64,000 bases of DNA from Paraphysomonas bandaiensis (taxonomy: Eukaryota; Chrysophyceae), in assembly GCA_965644295.1 (NCBI GenBank), contig CBFFRP010000432.1:248001-312000 (forward strand). Direction: 5' to 3'. Below, in pieces: positions 23,573-34,531 of the stretch. Under the pieces are notes generated by a model. It saw only the letters and a list, made by a program, of their open reading frames with translations. It had not been told where the DNA came from and ran no database searches. A program made the translations under genes and the position numbers. Numbering within the stretch: the first letter of the stretch is position 1; each line of letters opens with the position of its first letter.

Positions 23573-23635
23573 TATTGACAATTGACCATTTTTAGATGAT
23601 TAAGATCGTTGTAAGAGAAGTTTAAGTTAGTCAAA
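23573..23635 (-). repeat. Inverted LTR fragment (63-bp arm)
   Basis: This is a perfect reverse complement of 23724-23786, the end of the LTR bordering the gag element. Together the arms can form a 63-bp stem around an 88-bp spacer. The spacer holds two near-identical direct copies of a 49-bp LTR segment (23641-23689 and 23692-23739). Confidence 0.8.
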
Positions 23636-23769
23636 CATTTTGTATACAATTATAATAAAGTAATCTCTATCTAGTTTGACTAACTTAAATGTGTATACAA
23701 TTATAATAAAGTAATCTATCTAGTTTGACTAACTTAAACTTCTCTTACAACGATCTTAATCATCTAAAA

Positions 23770-24360
23770 ATGGTCAATTGTCAATATGGTAGCGAATGCG
23801 GAGGAGAGAAGGAGGATAGAGCTGATGTTCCATGGTTCGACGAGAGCAACGTTGAACAATGGATCGAAGACTTTGAGACGTTCCTTATGAGAAAGGAGCA
23901 GAGTGAGGTGGCTCTAGAAAGGCCACCAGAGGAAGAGGATTTCGGAATTCAACCCCTGAATAGTCTTGAGACTAAGTCCTACAAAGAAGCGGTGGACAAG
24001 TATTGGAAGGCGAATGCAATTGCCTACTCATACTGCAGAAAGGCGGTGAAGCGATCTCCGAAGGCGCTGCAGAAGTTTCATCTGAAGCACAAGGAGTTCA
24101 AGGCAGCTGAAGGAAGGATTAATAAGTTCAGCGCCAGAGAGATGGTTAGCACTCTTAAATCGTGTTTTGAAGGAGGAACACAAAACAAGATTAGCGCTCT
24201 GCTTGCTCAGTTTGGATCATTCGAGATGAAGCCAGGGGAGACCGCGAAAGAGTATGTACTGCGTTTTGGGCTGCTTTTTCGTGAACTACATAACTGTGTT
24301 ACAGCGAAGTGTGATGTTCACAGTATCTTTATGAAGATTTTCACATCCGTTTTATCCTAA
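23770..24360 (+). CDS. Copia-type Gag protein of the short LTR element
   Basis: The frame is open from inside the LTR to TAA 24358-24360. The ATG at 23770 lies in the LTR; the first ATG after the primer-binding site is the FLMRKEQ methionine. The sequence WFDESNVEQWIEDFETFLMR followed by helical, Lys-rich segments (RINKFSAREMVSTLKSCFEG, then MKPGETAKEYVLRFGLLFRE) resembles the capsid part of copia Gag. No zinc knuckle is present; the frame ends shortly after FRELHNCV. Being intact in a pol-less element suggests Gag may still be useful for packaging (inference). Confidence 0.65.
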   Translation: MVNCQYGSECGGEKEDRADVPWFDESNVEQWIEDFETFLMRKEQSEVALERPPEEEDFGIQPLNSLETKSYKEAVDKYWKANAIAYSYCRKAVKRSPKALQKFHLKHKEFKAAEGRINKFSAREMVSTLKSCFEGGTQNKISALLAQFGSFEMKPGETAKEYVLRFGLLFRELHNCVTAKCDVHSIFMKIFTSVLS

Positions 24361-24425
24361 GATGACTAGATGATAGATATAGCTGCAGTATAATGACGAT
24401 TACTCGTTTCTACATTGAGGAGGAG

Positions 24426-24725
24426 TGTTGGAATACGTATGTTTCTCTAAGATAGTACTGTAGAATACGTTAAATACAATAGTCAATAGTCAAAGATGCT
24501 ATATAGCTATAACTGTGAAACAGAAGTATTATATCATGACGATTCAAGATACGGAAGTTGAGCAGTGGTTGACATGAACGAAATAATTTATCATGTTATT
24601 GACATGTGTTACATGACACACACACAATTGTGTATACAATTATAATAAAGTAATCTATCTAGTTTGACTAACTTAAACTTCTCTTACAACGATCTTAATC
24701 ATCTAAAAATGGTCAATTGTCAATA
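24426..24725 (+). repeat. 3' LTR of the gag-only element
   Basis: About 300 bp, starting TGTTGGAATAC after the purine tract and ending CAATTGTCAATA. It is the reference copy for the related solo LTRs near 6.8-7.0 kb and 43.25 kb. Confidence 0.8.
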
Positions 24726-24818
24726 AATGGTAGATAGTCTCCCTTTATTCTTGTTCATTATACGTACGCCCAAATTTATAATATCAATCAAGCAGTAAAT
24801 TATTTTATTCAATGAATA

Positions 24819-25724
24819 CTACAACTGTGATTTCAATTGTGATATTCTTCTAGTATATTGCTCAACAATAGCAGCGCTCAGCACCGGTTCATCTGGTTTT
24901 GAATCCTCACTGTCATCATCGCTACTAGGAGTTGGCATGTATATCGATTTCATATTAAGCTTAGCATCAGATTCAGGAGATCGTCGGAAATCTCTTGAAA
25001 TTGCTGCGGTTCTTCTGTCCATCAAACTTATCATAGCCTCTTGAAGCCGAGAGCAGTCTCCCACCGCCATTTCAGGGTGGTTCTGTATAGCCTCCATCAC
25101 GTTAGCTGCTTGCACCAACACCTGATGAGATTGTCCCACATCTACACCACTGCATTCTTGACACATTGCGACCGCACTATTTACAGCGCGGGATATATCT
25201 ATGTTGTCATAGTGGCGATCAATGGCAGCAACAACATCAGACACATCTATCGTTCGTCCACCCTTGTAACTTTCAATCGCGTTAATAATATCTATAACAT
25301 GAAGTTTCAGTACATCGTTTCCCTCTTCACAACGATATAAGCAGCTGACAAGAGAATGCACTGCTTGCTTATGTGCTACCGTATCAAAACAATCAGAATT
25401 AGCAGTATGCCGGGAGGGAGTGGTGAATTTGTGTGACCTAATAGTAACCAACATCTTTCGCAATGAGATTACGTCAGCAATGACGTGTTTACATTGGAAC
25501 TCACTTTGTGTAAACAGAATCTCTAGAGCATCACAGAGGGCAATACTCACATTGCATAAATCCCGGTCAGTTTTATATGCAGCGAGAGCACTGAAGGCGC
25601 TATATAGGGGAGCATATATTGGTGAGGAAGCCTGCTTGTTCTCTGATAGAATAGCGTATACACGCGCCACTGCACGGTCTATATCACTCCCATCATAGCT
25701 GCAATACGCATGCGACCCGTCCAT
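24819..25724 (-). CDS. Unknown helical protein with acidic serine tail
   Basis: An intronless frame of 301 residues (MDGSHAYCSYDGSD to RRISQLKSQL). It is largely alpha-helical, with repeated about 40-residue helical pairs rich in Ala, Leu, Val and Cys (for example LVSCLYRCEEGNDVLKLHVI). This suggests an armadillo/HEAT-like solenoid, though no repeat consensus is clear. Near residues 264-282 is a disordered acidic patch, PTPSSDDDSEDSKPDEP, a plausible casein-kinase-2 site. No catalytic residues are recognised. It lies between the gag-only LTR element and the SulP transporter and shows no sign of being transposon-borne. Confidence 0.65.
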   Translation of the reverse strand: MDGSHAYCSYDGSDIDRAVARVYAILSENKQASSPIYAPLYSAFSALAAYKTDRDLCNVSIALCDALEILFTQSEFQCKHVIADVISLRKMLVTIRSHKFTTPSRHTANSDCFDTVAHKQAVHSLVSCLYRCEEGNDVLKLHVIDIINAIESYKGGRTIDVSDVVAAIDRHYDNIDISRAVNSAVAMCQECSGVDVGQSHQVLVQAANVMEAIQNHPEMAVGDCSRLQEAMISLMDRRTAAISRDFRRSPESDAKLNMKSIYMPTPSSDDDSEDSKPDEPVLSAAIVEQYTRRISQLKSQL

Positions 25725-26304
25725 CAGATCTATATATCTTAAAACATCGTAACCAAACCCACTATCAAGCTAAGTAGCAACTGAATAATGTATGAAGGGT
25801 CTCAATGAACTCAATATAATTTTGTTGGGTTGTTTGAGTGTGTTTATTATATGTATAATCTGACAATGTGGTCGTTTGCTATCATACACAACATGCATCA
25901 ACTCAGAAGATTCGTATGCTGTAGCAGTACACTATACACTGCTGCACGGCACCGACACTTACTGTACTATATAGCGTGTAATAAACACCAATATGCATCT
26001 TTTTTTAATATACTGCTATAAATGTGTATGTTTTAGATTTCTATGTCTAGAAATTGGTGCTTTTAGTGTTTAAGTTGGACACATATGGAATATACAGCAG
26101 GCCAATATATTCCACAGTTCTTACTTATAAACTCCATAGTATCTCTAGCAGACTATCCACATAGATGATATGTACATATATATGAACACATGACATGCCA
26201 TATGCTCCCATCATACAAGTATATCAATACAAACCTTATGACAACCTCACTCCTATATCACTTACATTCCCCCATTCATCAAATCACTCTCAGGAGGGAT
26301 CAAC
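25725..26304. other. Bidirectional promoter interval
   Basis: It separates the divergent unknown gene and the SulP gene. AT-rich; no coding signal was recognised. Confidence 0.4.
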
Positions 26305-28702
26305 ATGGTCTCTATTTTAAATTATATGACTGGAAAGATCAGTAGCGATATATCGAGCTGTACACACGAACTAAAAGATGAATGCGATATATATTCATGT
26401 TATTCATCGGATGATTCATTATTTCATATACGGAAATGGTTACATACACCATATTTTCCTGCATTTCATCAGCCTGGATGGATGCTGTATATGGTGTTTG
26501 GACCATTCAACTCAGAGTGGTTTGAGACATTGTCTGCAGATATACAGGCAGGGTTAACTGTTCTTATGACGCTGATTCCACAGGTATGTGTAGTATTTGT
26601 ATGCTCCAGGCTTGGATTAATGTGCCATGTAGGGGCTTTCGCAAGCAGCTCTAGCGAACATGCCGCCGATTAACGGCTTATACACAGCCATTATACCCCC
26701 TGCGACCTACGCATTCTTTGGATCATCAATGCAGCTTATGGTTGGTCCGACTGCACTAATCTCTCTTATGACGGGGTCTATAATGACTCGATACGGAGTA
26801 GACTTTGAGACTGACCATGAACTCGCTGTTGACACTGCTGCCCAAGCTGCATTCTGTTGTGGAGTGATCATCACCATCCTCGGGTTACTAAGTTTAGGCA
26901 ATATTATTAACTTTGTGTCTCATCCTGTTATGTCTGGCTTCACTACTGGAGCGGCTCTAACCATAGGCATGACCCAGCTGAAAGCTGCATTCGGCTTTTC
27001 CCTCTCTCCTCCTCAAGTTGGCGGAGATGCGGAATATAACTACGAAGTGATTGAATGGTGGATAGAAAACTTTAATGGAGTGACAGACGATGGGCATTCT
27101 TATAGAAATCATTACGCTGAAAAGGTTTGTCATGTGATTTAAATAGAATGGCTTAGTTTAACATCTGCCACAGATATGCTTCGGACTGTATATCCCACTC
27201 ATATTGGTTCAAATGTCGAAGTGGTACTTCATACCTTCTGTAGTTACGAAAACGTCTTGGCAGTATAAGTTGTGGACGTTTTTCACAAGTATGCTTCCTC
27301 TCATCGGTATCATTTTGTCTGGACATGCAGCATACAATATAAAAAAGGCTGACCACTTTGCCGATCCCGATTTTGATCACGATTACTACTCGAAGGATCT
27401 CAGAATTGTTGGAGATGTTCCTGGGGGTCTGAATATAGGACGAATCCCAAGATTTAGGTGGCCCATGGTTGATTTTTTTTTGGAAGTTTTTCCACTAACA
27501 TTGATTGCGTTTGTGGAGAGTTACTCCATTGCACGCAATATCGCCGCACAGAAAAACGAGTTACATCTGCTCAATGCCAGTCAAGAGATGTGGGCAAATG
27601 GGGTCGCAAATCTAGGTGCTAGTGTAACATCAGGCTATCCTGTATCTGGTTCATTTTCCAGATCTGCACTGGTATGTTTGTTCTGTGTTTACCCATATTG
27701 ATTCACATTGCACTGCCATTCGAGAATATGTATGTTAGTATGTTGTCTCATGATATTGTCCAGAACGCTGCGTGCGGTGCTCGTACCCCTATGTCTGTCA
27801 TCACTACTACTTCTGTTCTCTGTATTATTCTCTCTACTTTAACTCATTTACTGAAATTCATTCCGGCCGCTGCACTGGCTGCCATCATATGGGCCGCGAT
27901 TGCGAACCTTATTAGCATTCATGATATCTGGGACTGCTGGAAACATAGCAAAAAGGATTTTTTTACTGTCATCGTCACTATAATTTTCACTTTCGCTTTT
28001 GATACAAAAATTGGTCTTTTGGTTGGAGTGTCAACTTCGATTCTCGTCTACTGTGTGTTTGATATTATTCTTTCAAGGTTTCACTCCCCCCGTCTCTTCA
28101 CACGCCAATCCGAAGACGAAGATGTAGATGTAGTGCGTATTGAGAGTGATATTAACTTCCTCACTGCAACCCGTGTTAAGGACTTTATCGTTGCACTTAC
28201 TCTGAAGCCGCCAGAGCTGCCGTCTACATCGAATAGACAGGAGTACATCAGGCATAGGATTTCAAATGGTTTTGATATGGTTTTGAAACCCAACCTTGTT
28301 GCTGGTGTCACCGTACTTCCTAAAGCTCTTGTAATCGACATGTGCATTGTAAAGACTATCGATATCAGTGGTCTTGATGCAATTGCCAGTGCTATGAAAG
28401 AAGTTAGGTCTAAAAACGTTCTGGTAGCTATTATCAATGCTAACCCTGAAATCGATGCTTGTTTGAAAAGTTTCGGCATAACTAGCGACAACTCTACTCT
28501 GGAGGTAAATTTTGAAGAATACGAGGACACATACAGAGTCGATTTATGGAATTTACAAGCGATACAACGCAGAGAGGGGCGGACTACACGAAGCTCTTCA
28601 AAGCAAGTGTTGTACGATGAATCATTCCATGAAGTGGAAATGGCAACGGTAAGCGAACGAACTCGGAATTACACTGCTTCAGATGTTGGGCATTATATTT
28701 AA
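26305..28702 (+). CDS. SulP-family anion (sulfate) transporter with STAS domain
   Basis: Four exons of phase 0 (26305-26583, 26633-27124, 27174-27671, 27764-28702) give 735 residues, the usual SLC26/SulP size. After an acidic cytosolic start, the first transmembrane block reads DIQAGLTVLMTLIPQ joined to GLSQAALANMPPINGLYTA, the family signature. Hydrophobic helices follow, including YAFFGSSMQLMVGPTALISL and GFTTGAALTIGMTQ. Exon 4 carries CGARTPMS and the last helices, then a STAS domain (residues about 540-680) with VIDMCIVKTIDISGLDAIAS, whose strand-turn-helix resembles the anti-sigma antagonist site. Sulfate is the likeliest cargo, but bicarbonate, oxalate or molybdate cannot be excluded. 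It probably sits in the plasma membrane. Confidence 0.92.
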
Positions 28703-29248
28703 TACTAAAATATAAAATAGTAGTCGTATTAAAGCGTCTATAACAGCAGGGGCGATTACTATCATATGTATTAGAAAAGTTTTGATAATCTTAGTTGACA
28801 GATTTTTTACCAATCTTTCCGCACAGGTATTTTATGAGATTATATTGAGTTTCGATTTCATATATGATACTGGTTTGGCATAGTGATGTTCATTTACATT
28901 GGGTGAGAAGTATATTGAATATTGAATTAGTGTTGTTCCCGTGCAATGTTCTTTATACATAAACCATTGAATTTATTTTATCGCACTGCATTTTTTAGAG
29001 TTGCGTAGCAGCATTGGTGTTACATTATTGTATCCCACTTAATTCTTATTCAATATTACGTTTCTTCAAACAACGCGGCACAACACTAATTTTACTTTCA
29101 CTTAATACCACGTACGTTTATCATAAAAATAATATATAATATACTTCTCTTTTGATATAACTCCACGATTACGGCATACGTCGAGACTGCTCTCACTAAA
29201 GTATTGATTACTAGAGAGCAGGGATAGGGTACAATATTTCGCATTGCA
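28703..29248. other. Intergenic, no gene seen
   Basis: AT-rich 3' flank of the SulP gene up to the copia insertion. The last five bases (29244-29248, TTGCA) are the left target-site duplication. Confidence 0.5.
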
Positions 29249-29592
29249 TGTTGAGTTCTGCAATATGATGTGATATATATTGTGCAATTGAAGTGAGTTA
29301 ACAGTGTGCAATAGGTAAAGTCAACTCATAGGTGTAACGGGTGATTATAGTTACAAAGGAATTAAATTCAGTTACTGATGTGTGACTATACAAGATATAG
29401 AACTGACTGATGAACATATGATAAACAGGTGTTGCTGGGAACAGATGTTTCAACATATGTTACACGAATATGTAGTGAAGTGTTCAGAATAATAATTATA
29501 ATTTCTTACTTGAAAGTGCATTGTGTTCAACAGCAAGGTTACGGTCTACGTGTAGAGCAAAGTTAACTTCAGTGAAATGTCCAATGTTAACA
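29249..29592 (+). repeat. 5' LTR of the copia element
   Basis: 344 bp, TG...CA ended, and identical by eye to the 3' LTR at 33068-33411. An LTR pair is equal at the moment of insertion, so the insertion is recent. Confidence 0.93.
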
Positions 29593-30488
29593 TGGTAGCG
29601 AGTGGTAGCTCTGATGAGGCGATGGAGGACAGCAAGGTGCTGAAGTTTGACAAGTAAACGACACGTGTGTTGTAACGATTCGGGAGGCATGTGAACATGA
29701 CGCAGATGTGTTGGAGGGTGTCAGCCGATACATGGAGGCGACTACCAGACGATGATCCGAATAAGGAGGTTTTGTCCAATCATATGCTTCAAACGCTTGT
29801 GGATAGGTCTAGGAGTGAGTTGGGAGTAGTACTCCAAAAGACTACAGCGAAATACCAGCTTGTAAATATTGGTTAATGATATTGTCGAAATAGAGATTGA
29901 TAGGCTGAAATGTATTTTCTACTAAAACTGCCTTCTACACTGAGTAGAGCAGCAGAGCAGTGCAGCTGTTCATAGTTAACGAGCAGGAGTGCTGAACATA
30001 CACATGAACAGAGACAGAGACAGAGTTCATCGGCGGAATGGTGCTAATATGAAGATGATGATGTCTCATCTGGAGGGGAGTCCAATATGATAGATGGTGA
30101 AGTGCTTATGCCTGAAACAGTAGACCAACGAGTGTATCTAGGCAGTTGTGCCGGAAAGCAGCTATTCATGGTTAAAGATCATAGAGTGCTAGAGAAATAT
30201 TATGAAGCAGATCCAGGAGTCATATCTCTGACGTAGAAGGGGTCAGCAATAATGGAGACTCAAGGAGTAGGAAGCTTTCAACACTGGCAAAAGAGAAGGC
30301 ATCAAAGTATGTGAAGATGCGGTGAAGAATATTGTCTCAGGCGGAATGCTGCGGGCACTGGTGTGTGGATTGGAACTACTTAGAGTACCGAGAATTGTAG
30401 AGTTAAACACTGGTAGAGAGGTGCTGGCTGGAGACTATGATGAGCATGGAGGAATGCCATGGGAGGCACTATATAATATTATGACGTT

Positions 30489-32923
30489 TTGAATTTGCCT
30501 ATTATTACGTCATCATGCCATCATGTAATGGAGGAAAATGCCAAGGAGGACAGTAAAGTTAGTGGATGTTGCCTTATGAGTGTGTTCCTGGGAGGAAAGG
30601 TGCCCGAGTTATCCTGGTTGAGGAAATGGGGGTGCAAGGCGTATGTATTAGTCCCGAAGGCCGATAGACGGAAAGTCTGGGAGGAAAAGGCACAAACAGG
30701 ATATTTTGTGGGTTTCCCAGATGAGCAGATGGGGTATCAAGTGTTGATAGGAGATACAATAGTCACGTCTGTTCATGTCCTGTTTGCCCTAGAGATCGGC
30801 TGATTACTACCGAGAAATGGACTATAAGCCACGGTGGCAGTGGTTCCTCAGGGAGGAGTGTTATCGACAAAACCCATATGAAGATGGCGGCCAACTGTAC
30901 AACAAGACCACGCGAATATAGATTCGGAAAGAGGTCTAACTGTGGGATATAGATCCCTGATGTCAGGTGGTGAGGAGCAACTGGAAGTTAAGACTCCTAT
31001 TCACATCATCGCGGATGAGTGAAGACCTTGTGACAAGAGTATCTGCTAGTTCTGGATCTCGTGACGACGGGACCAGCGGACATTTATTACAGCAGTTGAC
31101 TGGGACGGTTCCATCCCCTTCTGACTTCGTAAGTGCTCCGGGAGAGGAAGCTCCATCAGATCGCTCAACTAGGGGCAGGCGCACAAGGGCTCCAAGGGTG
31201 GTGACGAATGTGTCAGTAGTAGGGGAGAAGCACGTATTACCTTCGTGTGACGAAGTGGAGTGCAGCCTACTAGAGGAGGCAGATTCCATCTGGTGCTCGT
31301 CAGCGGGACCTAAGGTGCCTCAGACATATTCCGAATCCTTGGAGTTGCCGGAACGGAAGCAATGGAGTTCAGCCAGGCTGAATGTGACGAACTGGAACGA
31401 AGGGAAGTAATGGAAGTTAAGCCCATACCTACCCCAGTGTCACTCCATTGACAGCAAGACAGGCTGAGCGTGACAGACTGGAACGAAGGGAAGTAATGGA
31501 AGTTAAGCCCATCATCCCTACCCCAGTGTCACTGCAATTTGAATCCTGAGTATGTCTTTGCTTTGAAACGCACCAAGGAGGGTGCGATTCCACGATAGAA
31601 AGCAAGACTTGTGGTACTTGGATGCGGAGGCCATGAGGTTGGTAGAGCCAACAATTATACTCCAGTGGTAAAAGCGGTAACAGTAAGATTGTTATTAGCT
31701 ATCGCGTTAGTTATGAATATGGTGGTGCATCAACTCGACGTATCTAATGCATTCTTGTATATGCAGATATAAAAGGAGATGTGTGTATAAGTATGCAACA
31801 CCAGATTTCAAATTGCCACCAGGATATTGCTTTAAACTGAAGAAAAGTTTATATGGTCTTCGAAGCTCACCACGGTCATGATGATAATATGCTGAGAGCA
31901 TGTCGAGATACGAATATTATTTTGGAAATTAAGCGACGAGTATGTGAAAGGTTCGATATTACAGATATGAATGAGATTGGCTAGTTTTTGAACGTGAGAG
32001 TGACGAGAACTCCGAATTGTCTCAAACTTGACATGACAGTGTTCATCAAAAAGATATTGGTGAAGTATGTGGATTTTCTAGGTGTCCAAGGGACAAGACG
32101 CGGCGATACCCACTACATAGTGATGTCATGGATAGGATCAAAGTGGGAGTGGAACATGTGCATTCGACTGAAGAGCAGGAATTAGTTGACAATTTTCCCT
32201 ATCGTCCACTAATAGGAGCGTTACTTTATTTATCTATGAATACAAGGCCGGATATCTCATATGCAGTGGGAGTATTGTCACGATTCTCAACGAAAGTTAA
32301 TATCACTGTATGTAAGCTCATGATGTATTTAATGCAGTATGTACGAGGTACTACAGATAAAGGCATTCATTATAGAGGGAGAGATTTTGATCTTCATATG
32401 TTCACTGATGCTGACTGGGCAGGCGATCCGTTGACGAGGAGGTCGACTTCAGGATATAGTATGTTGAGCTGGTGGACCACTATCGTGGGGTTCTAAACTT
32501 CAGTCTACTGTAGCTACATCGACTATGAAAGCAGAGTATCAATGCTTATATAACGGATTACAGGAAATGATATGGTCTCGGGGGGTGACTAGAGAAGTAG
32601 GGTTGAAAATTGACGAGCCCACACCATTATTCCTGGATAGTCAAAGTGCTCAGGATATATCGGAAAATCCAGTGCAACATCAACGATCGAAACATATTGA
32701 GATTAAGTATCATATGATTAGAGAGCACGTGGATCCCGAACAGTTTAATACAGCGAAATTACTTCATGTAAGCAGTCGACAACAGATGGCTGATATATAT
32801 ACCAAGGCTTTGTGTGGTCCAATATTCATTGAACAGAGGGAGCGAAATCTTGGGGAAAATTTTAAGACTACTGCACAAATTATCGCAGAGGTACCCAAGG
32901 TAAAGAGAGTTCGTCGTAACTAG
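30489..32923 (+). pseudogene. Copia pol remnant (integrase C-term, RT, RNase H)
   Basis: Open pieces at 30489-30803, 31988-32185, 32128-32496 and 32525-32923 are separated by stops and shifts of frame. The reverse-transcriptase palm is recognisable up to the KSLYGL-type region near 31850. It then jumps, with about 60 residues missing, to RVCERFDITDMNEIG near 31940; the YVDD active-site motif, which should lie between, is absent. The N-terminal integrase zinc-binding and D-D-E core is also not readable. The RNase H part keeps the DADWAGD and DSQSA motifs. It cannot encode a working polymerase. Confidence 0.85.
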
Positions 32924-33067
32924 TTAGAGGTGAATGAATGGTGGGAGCTAGCTATACCAGCGGAGTCATACGTCCACCAGTGTCCTATGAGGTTCGGTGG
33001 TTGCGTATCCGATAGCAATGTTCTTCACAAATTTTAGAATGATTAACTACATCCAATTGAGTGGGAG

Positions 33068-33411
33068 TGTTGAGTTCTGCAATATGATGTGATATATATT
33101 GTGCAATTGAAGTGAGTTAACAGTGTGCAATAGGTAAAGTCAACTCATAGGTGTAACGGGTGATTATAGTTACAAAGGAATTAAATTCAGTTACTGATGT
33201 GTGACTATACAAGATATAGAACTGACTGATGAACATATGATAAACAGGTGTTGCTGGGAACAGATGTTTCAACATATGTTACACGAATATGTAGTGAAGT
33301 GTTCAGAATAATAATTATAATTTCTTACTTGAAAGTGCATTGTGTTCAACAGCAAGGTTACGGTCTACGTGTAGAGCAAAGTTAACTTCAGTGAAATGTC
33401 CAATGTTAACA
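33068..33411 (+). repeat. 3' LTR of the copia element
   Basis: 344 bp, the same sequence as the 5' LTR. It is followed immediately by the right target-site duplication TTGCA (33412-33416). Confidence 0.93.
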
Positions 33412-33431
33412 TTGCAATATAAAGTAAAACA

Positions 33432-33788
33432 TGTTAAAATTGGATATTTCACTGAAGTTAAATTTGCTCTACACGTAAACCTTGGTCTTGCTTTCTTAAC
33501 CACAGTGAGGTTCAATATCAAGTAAAAAACCATACTTAATAATATAAACACTTCCCTGCATATTCATGTAACATCTGGTGAACATCTGTTCACAGCAACA
33601 TCTGGTTTCTGGTTCTCTTGTGTTCACCAGTCATTCCTATGTCTTATATCGTCACACATCAGTTGCTGAATTTAAATTCTTTGTAACTATAATCACCCGT
33701 TACACCTATGAGTTGACTTCACCTATTGCCCACTATTAACTCACTTCGATTGCACAACATATATCGCATCATACTGGAGAACTCAACG
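33432..33788 (-). repeat. Older inverted solo LTR of the same copia family
   Basis: On the minus strand this reads as a diverged copy of the 344-bp LTR. It matches at the CAACTCATAGGTGTAACGGG block (near 33695-33715), the AATTTAAATTCAGCAACTGA block, and a TTCACTGAAGTTAA block near 33450. Several substitutions and small indels make it clearly older than the adjacent element. No partner LTR or internal sequence belongs to it. Confidence 0.82.
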
Positions 33789-34531
33789 AAACATATTGAA
33801 TAGTGGACCGGCCAAAAATTCAATCGATATTGTTTCTGAAGATAACTCACAATATTTTCATAGTCTTATACAAACATTTTTTTATCTGTAGGGTGTAAAA
33901 TGTAAGTCCATGTACGTAAATATCAGAAAAAAGGAGAAAGCATAGTTTTCTTACATACTGTATACTTTGTTGATGACGGTAATACCTAAATGATAGCTGT
34001 CTCCTGGTCTGCTTAACAAGTAAATGATTTCAATTCGTAGCAGTTCTAATGATTGAAATCGGCAGAGTAAATAATAACCTCGAAAACGAGTGCCTGCATG
34101 TGAGTGAGAGACAGCCAGAGCTGAGAAATAATTAATGGTCAATTCATTGACGCATGTTGTAATCCATTATAATTGCAATTGTATTAATATAAATGACATC
34201 AAATTCAGTCTGTGCTACTCTGCTCCAAATGTACGGTTGCTTCTACTGTTACTTGCATATACCAAAAATGGGAAGGAGAAGGTCAAAATTTTTACAAAGT
34301 GAAAACGTTTTACAATTCTATATAATATAACATACTCAATTAGATACAAAATAAAATCATATTTCAAATATGATCAAAGAAAAAGCATCCACATGGATGA
34401 TCCATATCACTTATCCTCGACTATTCATACAATAATAAAGAAGTTGATAATAAATCTTTCTAATTGCACATATTTCGATCGAGTAAAGGGTCTATAAATG
34501 GGGTCAACACTGTGATTCTATCGGTCTCGGT
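33789..34531. other. Intergenic, no gene seen
   Basis: AT-rich sequence between the inverted LTR and the end of the Notum-like gene. Nothing recognised. Confidence 0.4.

Larger units (their letters stand above)
23692..24725 (+). mobile_element. Gag-only Ty1/copia-like LTR element
   Basis: The right LTR is 24426-24725 (TGTTGGAATACG to TTGTCAATA). Its last 95 bp recur at 23692-23786 as a truncated left LTR. Directly after the left LTR comes TGGTAGCGAATGCGG, a primer-binding site like that of the 29-kb copia element (TGGTAGCGAGTGG). A gag-like frame follows, and a purine tract (GAGGAGGAG) abuts the right LTR. The internal part is only about 640 bp, with no protease, integrase, reverse transcriptase or RNase H. 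Such an element needs enzymes supplied by a relative. Confidence 0.78.
29249..33411 (+). mobile_element. Ty1/copia retrotransposon with intact ends and broken interior
   Basis: The element has 344-bp LTRs (29249-29592, 33068-33411) starting TGTTGAG and ending GTTAACA, a primer-binding site at 29593 (TGGTAGCGAGTGG) and a purine-rich tract (GAGTGGGAG) before the right LTR. It is flanked by TTGCA at 29244-29248 and 33412-33416. Remnants in copia order: gag region 29594-30030, integrase C-terminal region near 30490-30800 (WLRKWGCKAYVLVPKADR, TGYFVGFPDEQ), reverse transcriptase near 31550-32100 (HQLDVSNAFLYMQ) and RNase H 32130-32930 (MFTDADWAGDP, QRSKHIEIKYHMIREHV). Many stops and frameshifts interrupt it. 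Confidence 0.93.

Noticed and set aside
31707-31901. Antisense frame in copia reverse transcriptase
   Set aside because: It is a shadow of the RT remnant on the other strand.
33315-33551. Mirror-image small frames on both strands
   Set aside because: They arise from the inverted LTR pair, not from genes.
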